Shown piece by piece: positions 57,653 through 64,000 of a stretch of DNA of 64,000 bases (within the stretch, counting starts at the first letter, position 1; each line of letters opens with the position of its first letter). This DNA is from AWTP1-13 sp963797005 (GTDB taxonomy: Bacteria; Pseudomonadota; Alphaproteobacteria; Rhizobiales; Hyphomicrobiaceae): assembly GCA_963797005.1 (NCBI GenBank), contig CAWCOF010000002.1, positions 62,001 to 126,000 on the forward strand, written 5' to 3'. The position numbers were made by a program, and so were the translations under genes. The notes under the pieces are model-generated. The model was not told the DNA's origin and made no database searches. It saw only the letters and a list, made by a program, of their open reading frames with translations.

Positions 57653-58462
57653 ATGACCGACCGCTATGCCCACTACAAGTCCCTGAAATTCGCCCGGCCG
57701 CGCGAGCGCATCCTTGAGGTGATCATGTCGCGGCCGGGCAAGCTCAATTCGCTCGACGCCGACGGCCATCGGGAGCTGGCCGAGGTGTGGCGCGACATCG
57801 ACCGCGACCCCGACACGTCGGTAGCCCTGTTGCGCGGCGAGGGCGGCGTGTTCTCCGCCGGCGGCGACCTCGGCATGATCGAGGTGATGTCCCGCGACTG
57901 GGCCACGCGCACGCGCGTGTGGAAGGAGGCAAGCGACGTCGTCTACAATGTCATCAACTGCACCAAGCCGGTGGTGGCGGCGATCGAGGGCCCCTGCGTC
58001 GGCGCCGGTCTGGCCGCGGCCATGCTCGCCGACATCTCCGTGGCGGGGCGCAGGGCACGCATCATCGACGGCCACACGCGGCTCGGCGTGGCGGCGGGAG
58101 ACCATTCCGCGATCGTCTGGCCCCTGCTGTGCGGCATGGCCAAGGCCAAATACTATCTTCTGCTCTGCGAGACGCTGTCCGGCGAGGAGGCCGAGCGCAT
58201 CGGCCTCGTGTCGATGGTGGCCGACGACGGCAAGGTGGTGGAGACCGCGCTCGCGGCGGCCGAGAAGCTGCGCGACATGCCGCCGGCGGCGGTGCGCTGG
58301 ACCAAGCACGCGCTCAACAACTGGCTCAGGATGGCGGGCCCCACCTTCGACGCCTCGCTCGCAATGGAGTTCATGGGCTTCTCCGGCCCCGAGGTGCAGG
58401 AGGGCATGGCGGCCCTGAAGGAGAAGCGACGGCCCAAGTGGGACCCCAAGGACCCCTTCTGA
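57653..58462 (+). CDS. Enoyl-CoA hydratase/isomerase family protein
   Basis: The 269-residue crotonase-fold protein has the oxyanion-hole segments GVFSAGGDLGMIE and AAIEGPCVGAGLAAAMLADI. The glycine-rich hole is intact; the second catalytic carboxylate position (where hydratases have Glu) reads TRLGVAAGDHSAIVW, which differs from canonical hydratases, so an isomerase or other crotonase activity is possible. The ATG at 57653 has AAGGGAGGACAC upstream. It is probably part of beta-oxidation or an aromatic-CoA pathway. It is followed by a serine hydrolase 36 bp later. Confidence 0.88.
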   Translation: MTDRYAHYKSLKFARPRERILEVIMSRPGKLNSLDADGHRELAEVWRDIDRDPDTSVALLRGEGGVFSAGGDLGMIEVMSRDWATRTRVWKEASDVVYNVINCTKPVVAAIEGPCVGAGLAAAMLADISVAGRRARIIDGHTRLGVAAGDHSAIVWPLLCGMAKAKYYLLLCETLSGEEAERIGLVSMVADDGKVVETALAAAEKLRDMPPAAVRWTKHALNNWLRMAGPTFDASLAMEFMGFSGPEVQEGMAALKEKRRPKWDPKDPF

Positions 58463-58498
58463 GGGCGTCTCCAGTCGTATGCAAAAGGGATTGCGCCG

Positions 58499-59722
58499 AT
58501 GAGTAACGCTGCTACCGCAACGGCAAAGGACGCGGGCTTTTCCTCCGAGCGACTTGCCCGCGTCGAGGCCTGGATGCGCCGACAAGTCTCGGGCGGCCGC
58601 GTCGCCGGCCTCGAGGTCATGATCCACCGGCGCGGCCACACCGCCTTCCACCTCAGCCACGGCAAGCGCGACCTTGCCCGCGACGCCGATGCGACGCCCG
58701 ACACCATCTATCGCATCTACTCGATGACCAAGCCGCTGACCTCCGTCGCGATTCTGATGCTCTACGAGGAGGGCCGGTTTCAGCTCGATGACCCGATCTC
58801 CGGATATCTGCCCGCCTTCTCGGGCCAGCGTGTGTTCGCCGGCGGCGGCTATGGCGCGGTGATGACCGAGCCGGCCGTACGCGACATTACGTTCCGCGAT
58901 CTGCTCACGCATACGTCCGGGCTCACCTACGGCTTCATGCAGGCCACGCCGGTCGACGCCGCCTATCGCCAACAGAAGATCGAGCTGCCGGGCTCGGCCG
59001 AGCCGCTGGGCGAGATCGTGGCGCGGCTCGCCAAGGTGCCGCTCATCGCGCAGCCCGGCGCGGAATGGAACTACTCCGTCTCGACCGACGTGCTCGGCCA
59101 TCTGGTCGCTGTCATCTCGGGCCAGCCGTTCGACGCCTTCCTGCGCGAGCGCGTCATCCGTCCCCTTGGCATGGCGGATACGGATTTCTTCGTGCCCTCG
59201 GACAAGGTCGCTCGTTTCGCCGCCAGCTACGGCAAGGGTCCCGACGGCCGGCCGCAATTGCTCGAGGACGCCAAGGCGAGCCGCTTCTTGCAGCCGCCGA
59301 TCGCCCCGTCGGGCGGCGGTGGATTGGTCGGCACCGCGCGTGACTACATGCAGCTCTGCCGGATGGTGCTCGGGCGCGGGGTTTGCGGTTCAGAGCGGCT
59401 GCTCGGACGCAAGACGGTGGAACTGATGACGATGAACCACCTCGACGGCGACATGGCGGCCATGGGACAGCCGCGTTTCGCGGAGTCGAACTACCACGGC
59501 ATCGGTTTCGGCCTCGGCTTCTCGGTGGTGCTCGATCCGGCCAAGGCGCAGATCGTCGGCTCGCCCGGCGAGTGTGCATGGGGCGGCATGGCCTCCACGG
59601 CCTTCTGGATCGACCCCCTGGAGGACCTGGCCGTCGTGATGATGACGCAGCTGACGCCGTCCTCCACCTACCCTCTGCGTCGAGAGCTGCGCGTCATGGT
59701 CTACCAGGCGATCGCCGATTGA
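58499..59722 (+). CDS. Serine beta-lactamase-fold hydrolase/esterase
   Basis: The 407-residue protein has the SxxK motif S75-M76-T77-K78 (RIYSMTKPLTS) and the YSV motif Y192-S193-V194 (NYSVSTDVL) in place of YxN, typical of family VIII carboxylesterases and class C beta-lactamase-like proteins rather than true beta-lactamases. GGGLVGTARDYMQL is present as well. No signal peptide, so it is probably cytosolic. The substrate is unknown. Confidence 0.92.
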   Translation: MSNAATATAKDAGFSSERLARVEAWMRRQVSGGRVAGLEVMIHRRGHTAFHLSHGKRDLARDADATPDTIYRIYSMTKPLTSVAILMLYEEGRFQLDDPISGYLPAFSGQRVFAGGGYGAVMTEPAVRDITFRDLLTHTSGLTYGFMQATPVDAAYRQQKIELPGSAEPLGEIVARLAKVPLIAQPGAEWNYSVSTDVLGHLVAVISGQPFDAFLRERVIRPLGMADTDFFVPSDKVARFAASYGKGPDGRPQLLEDAKASRFLQPPIAPSGGGGLVGTARDYMQLCRMVLGRGVCGSERLLGRKTVELMTMNHLDGDMAAMGQPRFAESNYHGIGFGLGFSVVLDPAKAQIVGSPGECAWGGMASTAFWIDPLEDLAVVMMTQLTPSSTYPLRRELRVMVYQAIAD

Positions 59723-59751
59723 CCGCGCTGCTTGCGGGCGAGGCTACGGAG

Positions 59752-60630
59752 CTACTTGGCCAGCTTGTCCTGGGTCTTCGTATCGAAGTCGCTGGCATCG
59801 TGGCGTTCGTGCAGCTGCTGCGCCGGATCGCCGACCGCACGATTGACCATCCGGCCGCGCTTGACGGCGGGCCGCTCGGCGATCGCCTTGGTCCAGCGGA
59901 GGACGTGGGTGTACTCCCGGCCCTGCAGGAACTCGCCCGCCTCGTACTGCGTGCCGAGCGCCAGGCCGCCGTACCAGGGCCAGATCGCCATGTCGGCGAT
60001 CGTATACGCATCGCCGGCCATGTACTCGTTGTCCTCGAGGTGGCGGTTCAGCACATCCAGCTGGCGCTTGGCCTCCATCGCAAACCGGTTGATCGCATAC
60101 TCGATCTTGACGGGTGCGTAGTGATAGAAATGGCCGAAGCCGCCGCCGATATAGGGTGTGCTGCCCATCTGCCAGAACAGCCAGTTGAGCGTCTCGGTCC
60201 GCTTGTCGGGATCGGTCGGCAGGAACGCGCCGAATTTTTCCGCGAGATAGAGCAGGATCGATCCGGACTCGAACACGCGACGAGGCTTGGGGCCGCTACG
60301 ATCCATCAAGGCCGGTATCTTCGAGTTCGGGTTCACGTCGACGAAGCCGCTGCCGAACTGCTCGCCCTTGTGGATGTCGATCATCCAGGCATCGTACTCG
60401 GCGCCCCTGTGGCCGAGGGCCAGCAGCTCCTCCAGCATGATGGTCACTTTCACGCCGTTGGGCGTTCCGCGCGAATAGAGCTGCAAGGGATGCTTGCCGA
60501 CGGGCAACTTCGCCTCATGGGTCGGTCCGGCGATGGGCCGATTGATGCGCGCGTATCGCCATTCTCCCTCCGCGCGCGGTTCTTCCCATTTCCAGATTTT
60601 CGGCGGGGTGTAGTCGGTCTTGGTGCTCAT
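59752..60630 (-). CDS. YghU-type glutathione S-transferase
   Basis: The 292-residue GST is longer than usual because of an N-terminal extension (YTPPKIWKWEEPRAEGEWRY) typical of the YghU/YfcG group of nu-class glutathione-disulfide-bond reductases. The thioredoxin-like domain has QLYSRGTPNGVKVTIMLEEL and NPNSKIPALMD, with the downstream AYTIADMAIWPW helix. These enzymes bind two GSH molecules and reduce disulfides. The ATG at 60630 has GGAG close upstream. Its end is 29 bp from the convergent serine hydrolase. Confidence 0.93.
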   Translation of the reverse strand: MSTKTDYTPPKIWKWEEPRAEGEWRYARINRPIAGPTHEAKLPVGKHPLQLYSRGTPNGVKVTIMLEELLALGHRGAEYDAWMIDIHKGEQFGSGFVDVNPNSKIPALMDRSGPKPRRVFESGSILLYLAEKFGAFLPTDPDKRTETLNWLFWQMGSTPYIGGGFGHFYHYAPVKIEYAINRFAMEAKRQLDVLNRHLEDNEYMAGDAYTIADMAIWPWYGGLALGTQYEAGEFLQGREYTHVLRWTKAIAERPAVKRGRMVNRAVGDPAQQLHERHDASDFDTKTQDKLAK

Positions 60631-60890
60631 GGCTCCGCAATCTCTTCCCGGTGATATGGCCGCGTCCCGAAGGTGCCGCATGGGTTATGACCCTCAACGA
60701 GACGAACTGCAACACCGGGTCGAGCCCCTATCGAGCCCCTTGAGCCTCGCGCTGATCAGCCGGCGGATGTCGCCGCCGATGTAGTGTGAGGCGCGCGCGT
60801 GGGAGGGGTGCGCCTCCTTGCGTCGTCCGCGGGCCGGCCCCACCTTAGCCCCAGCGTTGCCGAAGCCGGCCACACGAAAGGAGCCCCGCC

Positions 60891-61454
60891 TTGACCAAGC
60901 TGCAGACCCAGGGCGTGCATCACATCACGCTGGTCGGCGCCGACCGGCAGACCTCGATCGACTTCTGGCAGGGCGTGCTCGGCATGCCGTTCGTGTTCGA
61001 GCAGCCCAACCTCGACGATCCCGACACCAACCACCTCTATTTCGATCCCGGCGACGGGCGGCTGATCACGATCTTCACGCGCGAGGACTCCAAGGCCCGT
61101 TCCAGGCCCAACCCGATGGACATCGGCAACCTGCATCACCTCGCCTTCACCGTCTCGCGCGCCACCTACACGCAGGCCAAGACGCGGCTCGAGGAGCGCG
61201 GCTTCCCCAACTCCGGCGAGGTCGACCGCGGGTTCATGTACTCGATCTATTTCCGCGATCCCCTGGGGCAGCTGCTGGAGCTTGCCTGCTACAAGTTCGA
61301 GCCACCCGTGGGCCATTCTCACGCCGACGTGCTGCGCGAAGCGCACAACATCCGTGTCGCGAAGGGCGCCTACAACATCGCCGACGAGCACCTGGCCGAC
61401 GCCATCGAGCTGCTGTCGAAGAAGCCCGACCCCAAGGCGACCAAGCCAAGCTAG
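60891..61454 (+). CDS. VOC/glyoxalase superfamily dioxygenase-like protein
   Basis: The 187-residue protein has the VOC fold with GVHHITLVGADRQTSIDFWQ (by position about residues 7-26), LHHLAFTVSR and an SIYFRDPLGQLLELACY C-terminal strand. The His, His and Glu positions (H10, H83, E123) suit a metal centre, as in glyoxalase or ring-cleaving dioxygenases. The start is TTG at 60891, decided by an AAAGGAG site 8 nt upstream. It is followed by a pirin gene 40 bp later. Confidence 0.9.
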   Translation: MTKLQTQGVHHITLVGADRQTSIDFWQGVLGMPFVFEQPNLDDPDTNHLYFDPGDGRLITIFTREDSKARSRPNPMDIGNLHHLAFTVSRATYTQAKTRLEERGFPNSGEVDRGFMYSIYFRDPLGQLLELACYKFEPPVGHSHADVLREAHNIRVAKGAYNIADEHLADAIELLSKKPDPKATKPS

Positions 61455-61494
61455 GCAATCACCGACCTAGGAATTGCCAGATAGGAGCACGCGC

Positions 61495-62463
61495 ATGAGC
61501 TGGCTGCCGTCCGACGACCCCAAGCCCGGCGACAAGCTCGCCTGCGATGCCATCGAGCACGTGATCGTGCCGCGCGCCCGCGACATCGGCGCCTTCGAGG
61601 TGCGCCGGGCGCTGCCGTCCGCGCAGAAGCAGATGGTGGGGCCCTTCATCTTCTTCGACCAGATGGGGCCGGCCGAGTTCCTGATCGGCAACGGCATCGA
61701 CGTGCGCCCGCACCCGCATATCGGGCTCGCCACCGTCACGTACCTGTTCGAGGGCGAGGTGTGGCACCGCGACAGCCTGGGCACGTCCGCGGCGATCCGG
61801 CCCGGCGAGGTCAACCTGATGTCGGCGGGCCGCGGCATCGTCCACTCGGAGCGCGAGACGAGCGAAGCCAACCTCCTGAGTGGCGGCCAGGGCCTGTCGC
61901 ATGCGCCCGGTCACGCGGCGGGAACGCAGATGCAGCGCCTGTTCGGCATCCAGGCCTGGGCCGCGCTGCCCAAGAGCCATGAGGAGCAGGCGCCGGCCTT
62001 CGCCCACCACGGCACCGACGAGCTGCCGCGGATTGCGGGTGAGGGCAAGCGCGTGCGCCTGGTGATGGGCAGCGCCTACGGGGCGACCTCGCCGGTCGAC
62101 TTCCCGCATGCGGCGCTGTTCGCCGAGGCCGTGCTGGCGCCAGGCGCCGTGCTGCCGCTCGATCCCGACTACGACGAGCGCGCCATTTACATCGCCTCGG
62201 GCGAGATCGACGTCGCAGGCGACCGCTTCGAAGCTGGGCGGCTCATCGTGTTCCGGCCCGGCGACCGCATCTCGATCCTGGCCACGGCGCAGTCGCGCCT
62301 CATGCTGCTGGGCGGCGAGCCGATGGATGGGCCGCGCCACATCTGGTGGAACTTCGTGTCGTCCTCCAAGGAGCGCATCGCGCAGGCGAAGGAGGATTGG
62401 CGCGCCAATCGCTTTGCGCTGGTGCCCGGCGACGAAAAGGAGTTCATTCCTCTACCCAAGTAG
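61495..62463 (+). CDS. Pirin-family protein
   Basis: The 322-residue bicupin has the metal-binding N-terminal motif RPHPHIGLATVTYLFEGEVW followed by HRDSLGT and the pirin core MSAGRGIVHSERE. Bacterial pirins can be quercetin dioxygenases or redox sensors; the activity is unresolved for this subgroup. The ATG at 61495 has AGGAG 8 nt upstream. It is likely cotranscribed with the preceding VOC-family gene and followed by the TPR gene. Confidence 0.92.
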   Translation: MSWLPSDDPKPGDKLACDAIEHVIVPRARDIGAFEVRRALPSAQKQMVGPFIFFDQMGPAEFLIGNGIDVRPHPHIGLATVTYLFEGEVWHRDSLGTSAAIRPGEVNLMSAGRGIVHSERETSEANLLSGGQGLSHAPGHAAGTQMQRLFGIQAWAALPKSHEEQAPAFAHHGTDELPRIAGEGKRVRLVMGSAYGATSPVDFPHAALFAEAVLAPGAVLPLDPDYDERAIYIASGEIDVAGDRFEAGRLIVFRPGDRISILATAQSRLMLLGGEPMDGPRHIWWNFVSSSKERIAQAKEDWRANRFALVPGDEKEFIPLPK

Positions 62464-62497
62464 TGGCGGACTTGGGTCCGGGGGCTGCGAGAGGGAC

Positions 62498-63889
62498 ATG
62501 GCGTTCGGCGGGCTCCTCGGTGACGGGGGCGATCATTTCCTCGAGTGGGCGGGCTGGCTCGGCGTGCCGGGCATCTGGGTTCTCGCGGCGGGAATTGCCG
62601 TCCTGGCCCTGCTGCTGATTGGTCGCCAGCGAGGCGTGCGCCGTCGCCGCCGAGCAGGACCCGCGCCGGCGCCGAGCCACGCGCTCAGGGAAGAGCTGCG
62701 CTTGCGGCTGGCCGAACCTGCCGGCCTGTTTGTCGACCAGGCGAACGGGGCGCCGACCATGGGCGCCGCCGAAGCCTTCGAGTCCGACATCGATGCGGCG
62801 GCCAAGACCGTCCTGGCCGAAGCTGGCGGGCATCGAACCAAGGCCAAGGAGCTGCTGCGTCGGCGCCTCAATGGCGGCGGGGGCGGCAACGGCACGCTCA
62901 ACGGCAGCGAGACCACCTACTGGCGCCAGCTCGGCGCGCTTTCCCTGCTCGACAGCACCGCCGATGCGCTCGCCGCTTACACACGGGCGGCCGAGTTGGC
63001 GCCCGCCGACCCGGACGCACAGATGCTGGCGGGCGTGTTGCAGCTGAGGGCCGGCCGTCTGGCTGCGGCCGAGGCCGCCTTCCGGCGCCAGATCAAGCTC
63101 GGCGAGGATGTGGCCGGCAGCACGGCCCGCTATCGCGGGCATACGATGTTGGGCGACGTGCACGCGGCCAACCATGCCCACGACGAGGCGATGGCGGCCT
63201 ACAGCCAAGCACAGCGCGAGGTGCTGGCGCTGCTGGAAGCCACGCCGGATCAGTCGACGCTGCAGCGCGACCTTTCCATCACCTGCGACCGCATCGGCGA
63301 CACCCACCTCGCCAGGGGAGATCCGGAGGCGGCGCTCCAAAGCTACCGCAGCGGGCTCGAGATCGCCGAGGTGCTGGCGGCGCGCGATCCGGCCAATCTC
63401 ATCTGGCAGCGCGATTTGTCGGTCAGTCACGACCGCGTCGGCGATGTCCTGTGCCGCAAGAGCGAGCACGAAGGCGCGCTGGCGAGCTATCGCCGCGGTC
63501 TGGCGATCGCCGAGGGGCTGGCCCATCGCAAGCCGGGAAACCTCAACTGGCAGTGGGACCTCTCGGTGAGCCACGACCGCATCGGCGACGTGCTGCTCGC
63601 CTCGGGCAAGACCGAAGAGGCAATGGCGAGCTACCGGGCGGGCCTTGTCATCGCCGAGGGCCTTGCGCGGCGCGATCCCGCGCACGCCGGCTGGCAGCGC
63701 GACCTTGCCGTGAGCTACCACAAGATCGGCTTGCTGGAGATCGACCGCGACAATGCCGAGGAGGCCCGCGAGCTGCTGGGGAAGGGCCGGGCGATCATCG
63801 CGCGGCTCGAGCGCATCGCCGCCCACCAGGCGCAGTGGCGCGCCGACCTCTCCAAGTTCGACGCGGCGCTGCGAGGGCTGCGCGGCTGA
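62498..63889 (+). CDS. Membrane-anchored tetratricopeptide-repeat protein
   Basis: The 463-residue protein has one N-terminal membrane anchor (GIWVLAAGIAVLALLLIG, about residues 25-42) and a basic stop-transfer stretch. It has at least four TPR-type repeats, clearest in the related DLSVSHDRVGDVLCRKSEHE, DLSVSHDRIGDVLLASGKTE and DLAVSYHKIGLLEIDRDNAE units (about residues 305-440), each with A-x-x-Y-R-x-G-L pairs. TPR arrays mediate protein-protein contacts. No partner is identified. The ATG at 62498 has GAGAGGG upstream. Confidence 0.85.
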   Translation: MAFGGLLGDGGDHFLEWAGWLGVPGIWVLAAGIAVLALLLIGRQRGVRRRRRAGPAPAPSHALREELRLRLAEPAGLFVDQANGAPTMGAAEAFESDIDAAAKTVLAEAGGHRTKAKELLRRRLNGGGGGNGTLNGSETTYWRQLGALSLLDSTADALAAYTRAAELAPADPDAQMLAGVLQLRAGRLAAAEAAFRRQIKLGEDVAGSTARYRGHTMLGDVHAANHAHDEAMAAYSQAQREVLALLEATPDQSTLQRDLSITCDRIGDTHLARGDPEAALQSYRSGLEIAEVLAARDPANLIWQRDLSVSHDRVGDVLCRKSEHEGALASYRRGLAIAEGLAHRKPGNLNWQWDLSVSHDRIGDVLLASGKTEEAMASYRAGLVIAEGLARRDPAHAGWQRDLAVSYHKIGLLEIDRDNAEEARELLGKGRAIIARLERIAAHQAQWRADLSKFDAALRGLRG

Positions 63890-63923
63890 GCGTCGGCTGG
63901 ATCGCCCATTGCAAACGCACAGC

Positions 63924-64000
63924 TGTCGTCCCGGGCCTTGTGCCCGGGATCCATCCTTCAGCTTGCTCAAGAGTTTGAGGATGGCTGGATCCCGGCAACA
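63924..64000. repeat. TGTCATCCCGG-family repeat, copy 3 (cut by the window end)
   Basis: Starts TGTCGTCCCGGGCCTTGTGC and runs to GGATCCCGGCAACA at the window edge. The interior (CTTGTGCCCGGGATCCATCC) matches the copy at 32740-32831 closely, so these two are near-identical over about 70 bp. The right inverted end should lie just beyond position 64000. Confidence 0.85.

Overview
This is a GC-rich chromosomal window from an alphaproteobacterium, most likely of the order Hyphomicrobiales (Rhizobiales). The assignment rests on gene order and content. The run lipA - COQ10-like gene - cinA - fused ispDF - dusB - ntrB - ntrC is typical of that class, as are the PleC/DivJ-like kinase, the retropepsin-like TIGR02281-type proteases, an ATP12-type ATPase assembly chaperone and the propionyl-CoA carboxylase genes. 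No rRNA, tRNA, integrase, transposase or CRISPR array was found. Most of the window reads as core chromosome with metabolic accessory genes.

Region 1 (1-9.2 kb) holds lipoyl synthase, a small P-loop kinase, a COQ10/RatA-type protein, a ParA-like ATPase, a CinA/PncC amidase and a MarR regulator. It continues with bifunctional IspDF (isoprenoid precursors), divergent from dusB-ntrB-ntrC (tRNA modification and nitrogen control). Region 2 (9.2-18.9 kb) holds an IlvD/Edd sugar-acid dehydratase behind a long leader and a set of minus-strand enzyme genes (thioesterase, Lrp regulator, uracil-DNA-glycosylase-like protein, MBL hydrolase, GST). A membrane histidine kinase and DUF1289 plus two tandem membrane-anchored aspartic proteases complete it. 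Region 3 (18.9-31.7 kb) holds a phosphomannomutase gene with an apparent frameshift, dusA, a MobA/MocA-like nucleotidyltransferase, a bactofilin and DUF2252. It ends with a tight degP - rarA - crcB - rluC run and an SDR.

Region 4 (32-43 kb) holds a class II aldolase, HAD phosphatase and ATP12 pair, the propionyl-CoA carboxylase beta and alpha subunits (split by a decayed small gene, a repeat-containing TerB-like gene and a mobile-looking repeat), MgtC, a gamma-glutamyltransferase and acylphosphatase. Region 5 (43-51 kb) holds a LysR regulator, a 19-residue lysine-rich ORF, lipB, a NusG-like antiterminator and a small surface-polysaccharide cluster (O-antigen ligase, NAD-dependent epimerase, WecA-like phosphoglycosyl transferase, GT4 glycosyltransferase). 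Region 6 (51-64 kb) holds a two-gene module of unknown function and a three-subunit molybdenum hydroxylase of the form II CO-dehydrogenase/xanthine-dehydrogenase family (coxS-coxL-coxM order). It also holds cupins, an enoyl-CoA hydratase, a beta-lactamase-fold hydrolase, a YghU-type GST, a VOC protein, a pirin and a TPR protein.

The most distinctive feature is the number of short palindromic dispersed repeats: at least seven families, nearly all between genes. Two genes take their TAG stop codons from the CTAG terminus of a repeat. The best candidates for undescribed biology are the two-gene module at 51.3-52.3 kb, the lysine-rich micro-ORF at 44.3 kb, an attenuator-like hairpin in the cinA leader, and the 150-bp CTAGAGC-ended repeat. 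I did not see a convincing new defence or mobile system.
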